Source: Plantactinospora sp. BC1 (GTDB lineage: Bacteria; Actinomycetota; Actinomycetes; Mycobacteriales; Micromonosporaceae). Taken from it: a stretch of DNA of 64,000 bases. Position 1 is the stretch's first letter, and each line of letters opens with the position of its first letter. The translations under genes were made by a program, and so were the position numbers. The notes below the pieces were generated by a model. It was not told the DNA's origin. It saw nothing but the letters and a program-made list of their open reading frames with translations, and made no database searches. Below are positions 1-9,148 of this stretch, piece by piece. Location: positions 8,122,001 to 8,186,000 of the forward strand of contig NZ_CP028158.1 in the NCBI RefSeq assembly GCF_003030345.1. The letters are read 5' to 3'.

Positions 1-192
1 GCCAGAATGCTTGCAGTAGATCACCAACGGGCCGGAGTGGCGATCGAAATTTACCGTACGTGGCTACGGTGATCACGATCCGCGAGCCGTTCCGCCGCCG
101 GTAGCCGACGTGCGGGGCGTCGACCCGGCCGAATTCTATCCAGCCTGGTCGATTGACATGCCAGAAACGGGCTGGCAACATCGGCTCCGTAT

Positions 193-206
193 TGGGAGCG
201 CTCCCA
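193..206. promoter_or_regulatory. CebR-type operator
   Basis: The sequence TGGGAGCGCTCCCA is a perfect 14-bp palindrome. It is identical to the consensus bound by the LacI-family regulator CebR in Streptomyces, which represses cellulose and cello-oligosaccharide genes until cellobiose or cellotriose is present. It lies 125 bases before the start of the cellulase gene, where a repressor could block transcription. No cebR gene is in the window, so the regulator must be encoded elsewhere. Confidence 0.8.
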
Positions 207-225
207 CCAGCGCTGCCGGTTGCAC

Positions 226-271
226 CCCCGTGAACCCGAGTGCTTCGCCCCGTGAACCCGAGTGCTTCGCC
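226..271 (+). repeat. Two-copy 22-bp tandem repeat
   Basis: A unit containing GTGAACCCGAGTGCTTCGCC occurs twice in a row with a 22-bp period, between the CebR-type operator and the cellulase start. It lies in the presumed untranslated leader. No function is evident. Confidence 0.7.
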
Positions 272-330
272 GCCGTGAGCCCGCATGCTGCGCGGTCCGC
301 TCACGGCACGCCCACCGGAAGGGATCCCCC

Positions 331-3300
331 GTGCTCCGACCCCGCCACCGCCACCGCCGGTCCTCCCGCGCGGTCACCCTGCTCGCCACCGCCGCCCTGC
401 TGCTCACCGGCACCGCCACCGGGGCGCAGGCCCGGCCCGACGGCTCCGCCGGCACCCTCGCGCCCACCGAGCACATCGTCAACGGCACCTTCACCGACAG
501 CACCGCCCCGTGGTGGTCCACCGCCAACCTCACCCTCGGCGCGACCGACGGCCAGCTCTGCACCGAGGTCCCCGGCGGCCTCGCCAACCCCTGGGACGCC
601 AGCCTCGGCCACAACACCATCCCGCTCGGCGACGGCGCCAGCTATGCGCTGCGCTTCCGCGCCTCGGCCAGCGCACCGGTCACCGTCAAGGCGAACGTCC
701 AGCTCAACGAGGAGCCGTACACCACGGTCTTCTCCCGGGACGTCGCGCTCGACGCCACCGCCGAGGAGTTCGGGTACGAGTTCACCGGCACCCTCGACTC
801 GCCCAACGGCACCCTCACGTTCCAGCTCGGCGGCGCCGCCGAGGCGTACACGTTCTGCCTGGACGACGTCTCGCTGAGCAGTGACGCCGACACCGGACCG
901 CCACCGGGCGGTGCCGAGCAGTTGACCAACGGCGACTTCGCGAACGGCACCACCGGCTGGTACTCCTACGGCACCACCTCGACCGGGGTGACCGACGGAC
1001 GGCTCTGCTCCGAGGTGCCGGGCGGGCTGGCCAACCCGTGGGACGGCGGCGTCGGGCAGAACGACGTGACGCTGCTGGCCGGCGAGTCGTACACGCTCTC
1101 CTTCGACGCCTCCGCCACACCCGGCGCGACGGTACGGGTGGCGGTGCAGCTCGGCGTCGACCCGTACACCTCGTTCTTCGCCGAGGACGTCACCTTCGGT
1201 GCCGAGGCGCAGCACGTCGAGCGGACCTTCACCGCCACCGCCGACACCGAGGTCGCCCAGGTGGCCTTCCAGGTCGGCGGCAACGCCGACGCGTTCACCT
1301 TCTGCCTCGACAACGCCTCGCTGCTCGGCGGCGAGGAGGAGCCGCCGTACGTGCCGGACACCGGGCCACGGGTCCGGGTCAACCAGGTCGGCTACCTGCC
1401 GGCCGGGCCGAAGAACGCCACGATCGTCACCGAGGCCACCGAGCCGCTCGGCTGGGAGCTGAAGTCGGCGGCGGGCGCCGTGGTGGCCAGCGGGCGGAGC
1501 ACCCCGCGCGGCGTCGACCAGGCGTCGGCGCAGAACGTGCACACCGTGGACTTCTCCGCCTACCGCACCCCGGGCACCGGCTACACGCTGAGCGCCGACG
1601 GCCAGACCAGCCACCCGTTCGACATCTCGACCGACGTCTGGAAGCAGCTCCGCTCCGACTCGCTCCAGTTCTTCTACATCCAGCGCAGCGGCATCGCCAT
1701 CGACGGAGACCTGGTCGGCGAGGAGTACGCCCGGCCGGCCGGGCACCTCGGGGTGGCGCCGAACAAGGGCGACACCGACGTACCGTGCCAGCCCGGGGTC
1801 TGCGACTACCGCCTCGACGTGCGGGGCGGCTGGTACGACGCCGGTGACCACGGCAAGTACGTCGTGAACGGCGGCATCGCCACCTACCAGCTGCTGAACG
1901 CCTTCGAGCGGACCAAGACCGCCCCCACCGCCGGTGGTGGTGCCGCGCTCGGCGACGGAACCCTGCGGCTGCCGGAACGCGACAACGGCGTGCCGGACAT
2001 CCTGGACGAGGCGCGCTGGGAGCTGGAGTTCCTGCTCCGGATGCAGGTGCCGGCCGGTAAGCCGCTGGCCGGAATGGCGCACCACAAGATCCACGACCAG
2101 AACTGGACCGGGCTGCCCCTGCAACCCGAGGACGACCCGGAGCTGCGCGAGCTGCACCCGCCGTCCACGGCGGCGACGCTCAACCTGGCCGCCACGGCCG
2201 CGCAGTGTGCCCGGCTCTTCGCCCCGTACGACGCCGCGTTCGCGCAGCGCTGCCGCACCGCCGCCACCACGGCGTACGCGGCGGCGAAGGCGAACCCGAC
2301 CCGGTACGCCGACCCGGCCGACGGCAACGGCGGCGGCTCCTACGCCGACGGTGACGTCACCGACGAGTTCTACTGGGCCGCCGCCGAGCTCTACCTGAGC
2401 ACCGGCGAAGCCTCCTACCTGGCCGACCTGACCGCCTCGCCGCACCACACCGACGACGAGGCGGTCTTCGGGGCGCACGGCTTCGGCTGGGGCAGCACCG
2501 CCGCGCTCGGCCGGCTCGACCTGGCCACCGTGCCGAGCGGTCTGCCGGCGGCCGACCGGGACCGGGTCCGCGCCTCGGTGGTGGCCGCCGCCGACCGTTA
2601 CCTGGCCACCGCGCAGGGGCAGGCGTACGGGCTGCCGATGCCGGGCACCCCGAACAGCTACTTCTGGGGCGCCAACAGCAACATCATCAACAACGCGGTC
2701 GTACTGGCCACCGCCTTCGACCTGACCGGGCAGGCGAAGTACCGGGACGGTGCCGTGCAGGGCATGGACTACATCTTCGGCCGCAACGCGCTGAACCAGT
2801 CGTACGTGACCGGGTGGGGCGAGAAGGCGTCGAAGAACCAGCACAGCCGGATCTTCGGCAACCAGTACGACGAGTCGCTGCCGAACCCGCCGGCCGGCTC
2901 GATCGCCGGTGGCGCCAACGCCAGCCTCGACGACCCGTTCGCCGAGCAGTTGCTGGAGGGCTGCGCGCCGATGTTCTGCTACGTCGACGACATCGCCTCG
3001 TACGCCACCAACGAGGTGGCGATCAACTGGAACTCGGCGCTCGCCTGGATCGCCTCGTTCCTGGCCGACCAGGGCGGCAGCACCTCGGTGCCGGCCGGCT
3101 CGGGGTGCCGGGTCACGTACGTCAACCACGGCGCCTGGGCCGAGGGCGGCGGCTTCACCGGGCAGGCGACCATCACCAACACCGGCAGTACCCCGATCAA
3201 CGGCTGGACGCTGAGCTTCGCGTTCAACGGCGACCAGAAGATCCGGGAGGCGTGGATGGCGAAGGTGACCCAGGCGGGTGCCCGGGTCACCGCGCGGAAC

Positions 3301-3423
3301 GAGTCGTACAACTCGCGGATCGCGCCCGGCGCCAGCCAGATGTTCGGCTTCAACGCCACCACCGCCGGCGGCCCGAACCCGAACCCGGTGCTGTTCACGG
3401 TCAACGGGGTGCCCTGCGGCTGA
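331..3423 (+). CDS. Secreted family 9 endoglucanase with CBM4/9-like and CBM2 modules
   Basis: This is a secreted cellulase of about 1030 residues. A signal peptide with an arginine/histidine-rich start, a hydrophobic core and an AQA cleavage site covers the first 35 residues. Two CBM4/9-like carbohydrate-binding modules follow (about 40-180 and 195-330). Next come an Ig-like domain typical of GH9 enzymes (about 345-430) and the GH9 catalytic domain. The latter has the aspartate motif DAGDHGKY near residue 500 and the general-acid glutamate in NEVAINWN near 895. A CBM2 module fills the last 105 residues and is bracketed by cysteines. The GTG at 331 is preferred over upstream starts because it begins the signal peptide and follows a ribosome-binding site. 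The upstream CebR-type operator predicts induction by cello-oligosaccharides. Confidence 0.93.
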   Translation: MLRPRHRHRRSSRAVTLLATAALLLTGTATGAQARPDGSAGTLAPTEHIVNGTFTDSTAPWWSTANLTLGATDGQLCTEVPGGLANPWDASLGHNTIPLGDGASYALRFRASASAPVTVKANVQLNEEPYTTVFSRDVALDATAEEFGYEFTGTLDSPNGTLTFQLGGAAEAYTFCLDDVSLSSDADTGPPPGGAEQLTNGDFANGTTGWYSYGTTSTGVTDGRLCSEVPGGLANPWDGGVGQNDVTLLAGESYTLSFDASATPGATVRVAVQLGVDPYTSFFAEDVTFGAEAQHVERTFTATADTEVAQVAFQVGGNADAFTFCLDNASLLGGEEEPPYVPDTGPRVRVNQVGYLPAGPKNATIVTEATEPLGWELKSAAGAVVASGRSTPRGVDQASAQNVHTVDFSAYRTPGTGYTLSADGQTSHPFDISTDVWKQLRSDSLQFFYIQRSGIAIDGDLVGEEYARPAGHLGVAPNKGDTDVPCQPGVCDYRLDVRGGWYDAGDHGKYVVNGGIATYQLLNAFERTKTAPTAGGGAALGDGTLRLPERDNGVPDILDEARWELEFLLRMQVPAGKPLAGMAHHKIHDQNWTGLPLQPEDDPELRELHPPSTAATLNLAATAAQCARLFAPYDAAFAQRCRTAATTAYAAAKANPTRYADPADGNGGGSYADGDVTDEFYWAAAELYLSTGEASYLADLTASPHHTDDEAVFGAHGFGWGSTAALGRLDLATVPSGLPAADRDRVRASVVAAADRYLATAQGQAYGLPMPGTPNSYFWGANSNIINNAVVLATAFDLTGQAKYRDGAVQGMDYIFGRNALNQSYVTGWGEKASKNQHSRIFGNQYDESLPNPPAGSIAGGANASLDDPFAEQLLEGCAPMFCYVDDIASYATNEVAINWNSALAWIASFLADQGGSTSVPAGSGCRVTYVNHGAWAEGGGFTGQATITNTGSTPINGWTLSFAFNGDQKIREAWMAKVTQAGARVTARNESYNSRIAPGASQMFGFNATTAGGPNPNPVLFTVNGVPCG

Positions 3424-3440
3424 CCCGTCGACGGTCACGA

Positions 3441-3477
3441 CGGGCCCCGGCTCCTCCCGGCGAGGAGTCGGGGCCCG
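3441..3477. terminator. Bidirectional hairpin between convergent genes
   Basis: A GC-rich inverted repeat (CGGGCCCCGGCTCCTC pairing with GAGGAGTCGGGGCCCG, one wobble or mismatch) lies in the 60-base gap between the convergent cellulase and transporter genes. It can serve both strands. Confidence 0.75.
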
Positions 3478-3483
3478 CGTCGT

Positions 3484-4908
3484 TCAGCGCAGCCAGTCGA
3501 GCAGCCGGTCGCCCTGTTGCCAGACGGTCAGCGCGGAGAAGACTCCGAAGAGCAGTACCGACCAGACCAGCGCGACCACCCGGTAGGACCGTGGGCGGAT
3601 CTGCTCGGGCAGTACCCGGCGGTTGAGCACCAGCAGCAGGATCGAGTAGAAGAACATCATCAGCCCGCCGACGCAGGCCGAGATCACCAGCAGGATCAGG
3701 GGCTGGTCGAAGCCGGCCAGCAGGATGACGCAGCCGAGTGCGACCAGCCCCCAGACCAGCCCGAAGTAGATCCGGCTCTCGGAGAGCCGGGGCAGGTACG
3801 CCGTCTTGAGCACGTCGGCGGCGAGCCGGCTGGTGTAGTCGACGATGCCCATCGCGGCGGCGAAGAGCGACAGCGCCCCGATCACCCAGAACAGGGTGCC
3901 GAACCAGGGTCCCACGATCTCCTTGAGCCGCTCCCCCTCCACCTGGAGGAAGGAGACGCTGTTGGCCAGCCCCGGCACGCCGTACACGGTGGAGTAGGCG
4001 AGCAGCGAGGTCAGCACGATGGTGACGAACGAGATCAGCGCGAAGGTGACCAGCTGTTCCCGGTTGGCCAGCCGCCACCAGCGCCGCCAGCGGGCCAGGT
4101 TCTCCTCGGTCGGCTCGAAGACGAAGCCGCGGCTGTCCGGGGCGGCCTCCTCCCGGCCGGTGACCGGGCTGACCAGCCGGGGCACGTACTTGCCCATCCC
4201 GTAGCCCTTGTCCCGGATCCAGTTGGACTGCACCAGGTTCTGCCCGCCGCCGGCACCGGCGAAGACCAGGGCGGAGAGCATCAGCGCGAAGCCGAGTTCG
4301 GTGGGGAACTCGGGGGCGGCCACCGCGCTCGGCAGGTCGCCCCAGGCCCGGGCCGAGATGGCGAAGACCACCGCGACCGCGATGAAGAGGAGTACCAGGC
4401 CGACCTTGACGAACTCGACCCGCTCCAGCGCGGTGTAGACCACCGGGGCGAGGGTGAGGGTGGCGCCGATCGCCAGCAGCAGGCCGACGGCGATCCAGGT
4501 GGCGTCGCCGCCGAAGAGGTACGTCAGCATGGTCGCCGAGCTCGACGCCCAGCCGGGCCAGAGGTTGGCGAAGTAGACCATGATCGCGAAGACCAGTCCC
4601 CAGTGCCGCCAGAACCGCGAGAAGCCGGTCAGCGCGGTCTCTCCGGTGGCCAGGGTGTAGCGCTCGATCTCCATGTTCAGGAACCACTGGGTGACGATGC
4701 CGACCGCGGCGGCCCAGAGGAAGACCAGCCCCACCTGCGAGGCGATGTACGGGAAGAGGATGAACTCGCCGGACGCCAGGCCGACGCCGGCAGCGATCAC
4801 CCCCGGCCCGATGATCGACCAGGCCGATCGGGGTGGCGGGGGTAGTTCCCGGACGGTGACGCCGGGCAGGTGTTTGGTCGGAAATCGGTCGGCGGCGGTC
4901 TGCGTCAT
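3484..4908 (-). CDS. Nramp-related membrane transporter lacking the metal-binding motifs
   Basis: The product has about 474 residues and 11 or so membrane segments in an Nramp (SLC11/APC-fold) arrangement. The first helix region reads GPGVIAAGVGLASGEF, where a true manganese/iron Nramp would have DPGN. The helix-6 region reads AGAGGGQNLVQ, where MPH would be expected. Both metal-ligand motifs are therefore replaced, and the transported substrate cannot be read from the family name. The ATG at 4908 follows AGGAGGTCACC, an excellent ribosome-binding site; longer upstream extensions lack one. It is divergent from an acetyltransferase gene with 68 bases between starts, and that gap holds an inverted repeat that could be an operator. 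Confidence 0.8.
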   Translation of the reverse strand: MTQTAADRFPTKHLPGVTVRELPPPPRSAWSIIGPGVIAAGVGLASGEFILFPYIASQVGLVFLWAAAVGIVTQWFLNMEIERYTLATGETALTGFSRFWRHWGLVFAIMVYFANLWPGWASSSATMLTYLFGGDATWIAVGLLLAIGATLTLAPVVYTALERVEFVKVGLVLLFIAVAVVFAISARAWGDLPSAVAAPEFPTELGFALMLSALVFAGAGGGQNLVQSNWIRDKGYGMGKYVPRLVSPVTGREEAAPDSRGFVFEPTEENLARWRRWWRLANREQLVTFALISFVTIVLTSLLAYSTVYGVPGLANSVSFLQVEGERLKEIVGPWFGTLFWVIGALSLFAAAMGIVDYTSRLAADVLKTAYLPRLSESRIYFGLVWGLVALGCVILLAGFDQPLILLVISACVGGLMMFFYSILLLVLNRRVLPEQIRPRSYRVVALVWSVLLFGVFSALTVWQQGDRLLDWLR

Positions 4909-4929
4909 CGGTGACCTCCTGGTGCCGGA

Positions 4930-4946
4930 TGCGAAATCGGTTCGCA
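4930..4946. promoter_or_regulatory. Inverted repeat between divergent genes, possible operator
   Basis: TGCGAA, five bases, then TTCGCA form a perfect 17-bp dyad in the 68-base gap between the divergent transporter and acetyltransferase starts. Its size and place suit a dimeric regulator controlling both genes. It does not match an operator I recognise. Confidence 0.4.
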
Positions 4947-4976
4947 GTGGTAGTGATAAATGCATCTTCTGCCAAC

Positions 4977-5627
4977 ATGGACGTTGTGCCAACGAGCCCT
5001 TCCCGACCTGAACCGCGCGACGCGTCCGACCGGAGGCCCGCCCGAGCCGCGGACGGATCCCGAGCGGAGGGCACGGATCAGCTCGTCGTCCGGGCGGGCG
5101 GCTCCGACGACGTCGGCGCGGTGCTCGCCCTGCTCGACGGCGCCACCCGGTGGCTGGTGCAGCGTGGCCGCGTCGGCCAGTGGGGCAGCGCGCCGCACTC
5201 CGGCAACCCGCGCCGGATCGCCCAGGTCCGGCGCTGGGCCGCCGACGGGGAGCTCTATCTGGCCGAGCTCGCCGGGCGCCCGGTCGGGGCGATCGTCGTC
5301 GGCGCGGCGGTGCCGCACGTCCCGGCCGCGACCGAACCCGAGTTGTACGTCAACCTGCTGGTCAGCGACCGGGCCCACGCCGGGCGGCGGATCGGCGCAC
5401 GACTGCTCGAGTACGCCGAGGAACTCGCCCGGGCCCAGGGAGTCGACCTGCTCCGGGTGGACTGCTATGCCGGTGACGACGGTGCCCTGGTCCGCTACTA
5501 CGAGAGCCAGGGCTTCACCGCCACCGAACCGTTCACCGTGCCGCTGGCCGACCGGCGCTGGCCGGGTCAGCTCCTCGAACGCCGGCTGCGGCCCCGCACC
5601 GGCGACGACGGGGCGGGCGTGAACTGA
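4977..5627 (+). CDS. GNAT-family N-acetyltransferase
   Basis: The product is a 216-residue GCN5-related acetyltransferase with a basic, disordered first 35 residues. The acetyl-CoA site is visible in the segment ELYVNLLVSDRAHAGRRIG, where the R-x-x-G/A type pyrophosphate loop appears as RAHAGRRIG. It is followed by the helix GARLLEYAEELA and the usual C-terminal YYESQGF motif. The acceptor substrate is unknown; no partner gene gives a hint apart from the divergent transporter. The ATG at 4977 is chosen because upstream codons overlap the transporter's promoter. Confidence 0.85.
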   Translation: MDVVPTSPSRPEPRDASDRRPARAADGSRAEGTDQLVVRAGGSDDVGAVLALLDGATRWLVQRGRVGQWGSAPHSGNPRRIAQVRRWAADGELYLAELAGRPVGAIVVGAAVPHVPAATEPELYVNLLVSDRAHAGRRIGARLLEYAEELARAQGVDLLRVDCYAGDDGALVRYYESQGFTATEPFTVPLADRRWPGQLLERRLRPRTGDDGAGVN

Positions 5628-5639
5628 GCCGGGCACGGC

Positions 5640-6617
5640 TCAGGTCTGGTCCGACCCGCCCGTCCGCAGCTCGGGTAGCACCTTCGCCCCGAAGGTGTCG
5701 ATGAAGGCGTCCTGCTGCTGCCCGACGTGGTGCAGGTAGATCTCGTCGAACCCGAGGTCGGCGTACTCGCGCAGCAGCGCCGCGTGCCGGCCCAGGTCGG
5801 CGGAGACGTTGACCACCTCGGCGACCAGTTCCGGCGACACCTGCTCGGAGACGACGTCGAAGTGGTCGGTCAGCTCCAGGTCCCAGCAGACCGGCGGGGC
5901 GAAGACGTTGCTGCGCCACTGGTCGTACGCGATCCGGGCCGCCTCGGCCTGGTCGGGCGCCCAGCTCAGGTGGACCTGGAGGTGCAGCTTGCCCCGGCCG
6001 CCCGCGTCCCGGTACGCGTCGACCATCCGGCGCAGCCGGGACACCGGCGCGTTCACGGTGATCAGGCCGTCCGCCCACTCGGCGCACCACCGGGCGGTCG
6101 CCTCGCTGACCGCCGCACCGACCAGTGCGGGTGGCTCCTCGGGGCGGGTCCAGAGCCGGGCCCGGTCCACGGTGACCAGTCCGTCGTGGCTGACCTCCTC
6201 ACCGGCCAGCAGCGCCCGGATCACGTCGACGCACTCCCGCAGCCGGGCCGTCCGGATCTCCTTGCGCGGCCAGCCCGCCCCGGTGATGTGCTCGTTGCTC
6301 GCCTCCCCGCTGCCCAGCGCCGCCCAGAACCGGCCGGGGTACATCGCGGCGAGGGTGCCGATCGCCTGCGCGATGATCGCCGGGTGGTAGCGCTGGCCGG
6401 GCGCGTTGACGACGCCGAACGGCAGGGTGCTGGCCTGCAACGCGGCACCCAGCCAGGACCAGGCGAAGCCGGACTGTCCCTGCCGGGCACTCCACGGCGA
6501 GAAGTGGTCGGACGACATGGCCGCGTCGAACCCCGCCTCCTGGGCCCGGACGACGGCCCGGAGCAACTCGGCGGGATGAATCTGCTCGTGCGAGGCGTGG
6601 ATCCCGAAGACCGTCAT
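5640..6617 (-). CDS. LLM-class flavin oxidoreductase (TIGR03885-like)
   Basis: This 325-residue protein has the luciferase-like monooxygenase TIM-barrel fold. Its start (MTVFGIHASHEQIHP) and the stretches SDHFSPWSARQGQSG and ALGSGEASNEHITG match, from memory, the group labelled TIGR03885. That group is thought to use FMN rather than F420. The substrate is unknown. GGGAG precedes the ATG at 6617. A dehydrogenase gene lies 104 bases upstream on the same strand, so the two may be cotranscribed. It is convergent with the acetyltransferase gene, with only 12 bases between their ends. Confidence 0.85.
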   Translation of the reverse strand: MTVFGIHASHEQIHPAELLRAVVRAQEAGFDAAMSSDHFSPWSARQGQSGFAWSWLGAALQASTLPFGVVNAPGQRYHPAIIAQAIGTLAAMYPGRFWAALGSGEASNEHITGAGWPRKEIRTARLRECVDVIRALLAGEEVSHDGLVTVDRARLWTRPEEPPALVGAAVSEATARWCAEWADGLITVNAPVSRLRRMVDAYRDAGGRGKLHLQVHLSWAPDQAEAARIAYDQWRSNVFAPPVCWDLELTDHFDVVSEQVSPELVAEVVNVSADLGRHAALLREYADLGFDEIYLHHVGQQQDAFIDTFGAKVLPELRTGGSDQT

Positions 6618-6721
6618 GGCGGTCTCCCATACCCCGTCGGCCCCGCCCCGCACACCCGGTACGCCGACGAAAATCGGCCGACCGGCACCCTGGGCCGGAC
6701 GGCCCGGTCGCCTCCGGCGGG

Positions 6722-8137
6722 CTACTCGCTGTGCGCGCCCGCGCCCGCGCCGGCCGAGTCCCCCGCGCCGATCCAGACGGCCTTGAGGTTGCAGAACTCC
6801 CGGATGCCCTGCGCCGAGAGTTCCCGGCCGTAGCCGGAGTTGCCGACCCCGCCGAACGGCAGCTCCGGATAGGACGTGGTCATCCCGTTGACGAAGACCA
6901 TTCCGGCGTCCAGGTCGGTGACGAACCGCTGCTGCTCGTCCGGGTCCCGGGTCCAGGCGTTGGAGCCGAGGCCGTAGTCGGTGCCGTTGGCCACCTCCAC
7001 CGCCTCCTCGTAGGAGCCGACCCGGTAGAGACCGGCGACGGGTCCGAAGACCTCCTCGGCGTACATCCGCATCTGCGGGGTCAGCTCGGTGACGACGGTC
7101 GGCGGGTACCACCAGCCGGGCCGGTCCGGCAGCTCGCCGCCGCAGAGCACCCTGGCGCCCTTCGCCACGGCGTCCCGGACCTGCTCGGCCACCTCGTCCC
7201 GGCCCCGCTCGGTGGCGAGCGGTCCGACGTCGGTGCCGTCGTCCATCGGGTCGCCGAGGCGCAGCGCCGACATCCGGGACACGAACGCCTCGGCGAACTC
7301 GTCGTAGACCTCGGTGTGCACGATGAACCGCTTCGCGGCGATGCAGGACTGGCCGTTGTTCTGGCAGCGGGCCACCGTGGCCACCTCGGCGGCCCGGGCC
7401 ACGTCGGCCGAGGGCATCACCACGAACGGGTCGCTGCCGCCGAGTTCCAGCACCGTCTTCTTGAGGTACTTCCCGGCGATCGACCCCACCGAGCGGCCGG
7501 CGCCCTCGCTGCCGGTCAGCGTCGCGGCCCGGACCCGGGGATCGGCCAGCACCTGCTCGATCCGCTCCGACCCGATCATCAGGGCCTGGAACGCACCGGC
7601 CGGGAAGCCGGCCCGGCGGAACAGCTCGTCCAGATAGAGCGCGGTCTGCGGCACGTTGGAGGCGTGCTTGAGCAGCCCGGTGTTGCCGGCCATCAGGGCC
7701 GGCGCGGCGAACCGCATCACCTGCCAGAGCGGGAAGTTCCACGGCATCACCGCCAGCACCGGACCCATCGGGAAGTACCGGCCGTACGCCGAGGTGGCCC
7801 CGATCGAACCGGCGTCGGCGGGCTCGTCGGCGAGGAACCGCTCGGCGTGCGCCGCGTAGTACCGGCAGGCCGCGGCGCACTTGGCCACCTCCGCCTTGGC
7901 CGACGCGTAGGTCTTGGCCATCTCCGTCGTCATCATCCGGGCCACGCCGTCGCACTCGACCTCCAGCAGGTCGGCGACGGCGGACATCCACCGGGCCCGG
8001 TCGGCGAAGGTGGTGGCCCGCAACTCGTCGAAACCGGCCGCCGCCCGGGCGAGAGCCGCCGTCAACTGCTCGTCCGTCATCTCCTCGAAGGTCTTGAGCA
8101 CCTGTCCGGTGGTCGGGTCGATGGTGGCGATCGACAT
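6722..8137 (-). CDS. NAD(P)-dependent succinate-semialdehyde dehydrogenase family protein
   Basis: This 471-residue aldehyde dehydrogenase should oxidise an aldehyde such as succinate semialdehyde to the acid. The catalytic cysteine is in the NNGQSC motif and the general-base glutamate is in LELGGSDP. The oxyanion and cofactor segments PWNFPLWQ and TLTGSEGAG are intact, as is the C-terminal ELPFGGVGNSGYG. Its length and shape match the compact SSADH group (E. coli Sad/YneI and actinobacterial GabD-like enzymes). No GABA transaminase gene is nearby, so the true substrate is inferred only from the family. Confidence 0.9.
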   Translation of the reverse strand: MSIATIDPTTGQVLKTFEEMTDEQLTAALARAAAGFDELRATTFADRARWMSAVADLLEVECDGVARMMTTEMAKTYASAKAEVAKCAAACRYYAAHAERFLADEPADAGSIGATSAYGRYFPMGPVLAVMPWNFPLWQVMRFAAPALMAGNTGLLKHASNVPQTALYLDELFRRAGFPAGAFQALMIGSERIEQVLADPRVRAATLTGSEGAGRSVGSIAGKYLKKTVLELGGSDPFVVMPSADVARAAEVATVARCQNNGQSCIAAKRFIVHTEVYDEFAEAFVSRMSALRLGDPMDDGTDVGPLATERGRDEVAEQVRDAVAKGARVLCGGELPDRPGWWYPPTVVTELTPQMRMYAEEVFGPVAGLYRVGSYEEAVEVANGTDYGLGSNAWTRDPDEQQRFVTDLDAGMVFVNGMTTSYPELPFGGVGNSGYGRELSAQGIREFCNLKAVWIGAGDSAGAGAGAHSE

Positions 8138-8207
8138 GTCGTACTCCCTTCGATGTCGGCGGACCGGCCGAGCGCGGGTCGCGGACGGGCCGGACCGGCT
8201 GCGGTGC

Positions 8208-8486
8208 TCACTCGAAGAGCGAGTGCTTCGTACCCGGCGGCTCCTCCCGGCGCCGCGCGGCCCGGCGGCGCTGGATCACCACCAGGTCGACCACGGCGAC
8301 CACGGCGAGGATGCCGAGGACCACCGCGAGGACCAGCAGGTCGGCCCGGAGCGCCAGCACGCCGAGCACCACACAGATCACCAGACCGAACGCGGCCAGC
8401 GCCAGGCGCAGGTTCAGCGCGCTGTACGGGTGGCCAACCGTCCCTTTCGCCCGTCGGGGCTGCGATCTCGAGGCCATTTCGGCCAA
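8208..8486 (-). CDS. DUF6343 family small membrane protein
   Basis: A 92-residue protein with the segment GTVGHPYSALNLRLALAAFG, followed by two hydrophobic helices (about 30-48 and 51-70) and a very basic tail. This pattern matches the actinobacterial DUF6343 family as I know it. The function is unknown. A second ATG nine bases downstream is equally possible as the start. Confidence 0.75.
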   Translation of the reverse strand: MAEMASRSQPRRAKGTVGHPYSALNLRLALAAFGLVICVVLGVLALRADLLVLAVVLGILAVVAVVDLVVIQRRRAARRREEPPGTKHSLFE

Positions 8487-8612
8487 CTACCCGGTATGCG
8501 GGTGGGCTAACCTGACCGGCCACCCCGGCCGTCCCCGGCCCCAGGCGGGCGCTCCCGGCGTGCCGCGCGGACGGTGGGGATTCCGGCGCCCAGGATGGGT
8601 ATAACGGGTGAT

Positions 8613-9035
8613 ATGACGACCGGTCCCACTCCCCCGCCCAGCCACGCCGACCTGTTGACCCGTCCGCTCTTCGCACACCTGGCGACCACCCGCCCCGACG
8701 GCGGACCGCAGAGCAACGTGATGTGGTTCGCCTGGGACGGCGGACGGATCAGGATGACCCACACCAAGCGCCGGCAGAAGTTCCGCAACGTCCAGCGCGA
8801 TCCCCGGGTGGCGCTCTCGATCGCCGACCCCGACGACCCGTACCGGTTCCTGGAGGTGCGCGGCGTGGTGGAGAAGATCGAGGACGACGACGAGGTCGCG
8901 TCCTTCTACCGGTCGCTCCAGGAGCGGTACGACAACGTCTACGAGATCGGGGACGCCCCGGAGCGGGTGATCGTCACCATCCGGCCGGAGAGCTTCGTCG
9001 CCGTCAGCAACGGGCAGCCGCAGCGCAACCGCTGA
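8613..9035 (+). CDS. PPOX-class F420-dependent oxidoreductase
   Basis: This 140-residue split-beta-barrel flavin/deazaflavin enzyme has the family segments LFAHLATTRPDGGPQSNVMW and RRQKFRNVQRDPRVALSIAD. It ends with the strand IVTIRPESFVAVS. Relatives (Rv1155-like) use F420 or FMN to reduce or bind small ligands; the substrate here is unknown. A TATAAC hexamer at 8600-8605 lies eight bases from the ATG at 8613 and no Shine-Dalgarno is present, so the mRNA is probably leaderless. An upstream in-frame ATG at 8574 is rejected for that reason. Confidence 0.85.
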   Translation: MTTGPTPPPSHADLLTRPLFAHLATTRPDGGPQSNVMWFAWDGGRIRMTHTKRRQKFRNVQRDPRVALSIADPDDPYRFLEVRGVVEKIEDDDEVASFYRSLQERYDNVYEIGDAPERVIVTIRPESFVAVSNGQPQRNR

Positions 9036-9148
9036 CCGCCAGTGTCGGTGATCCGCGTGCCGCGGGGGCGTCGGCGAGGGTTCCGGGCCGACGGCGGCGC
9101 CGCGTACAGTTACGGAGCGATTGCTGTCCGCTCTGTACGGAGAGAAGC

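Larger units (their letters stand above)
1..330. other. Upstream region of the cellulase gene
   Basis: No gene is supported here. Frame 1 is open from base 1 to a TGA at 70-72 and could be the last 23 codons of an upstream gene, but its codon use (GTA, CTA, ATT, AGA) is unlike the neighbours, so it is not called. The rest holds a perfect 14-bp CebR-type operator at 193-206 and a 22-bp tandem duplication at 226-271. A purine-rich ribosome-binding site near 318-323 lies before the GTG at 331. Confidence 0.6.

Noticed and set aside
1-72. Possible C-terminal end of an upstream gene in frame 1
   Set aside because: Only 23 codons, with codon use unlike the rest of the window; cannot be told from chance.
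301-3438. 1045-codon open frame on the minus strand opposite the cellulase
   Set aside because: It has no family features, reads as Arg/Val/Gly-rich repeats, and is a by-product of the high GC third-position bias of the real gene.
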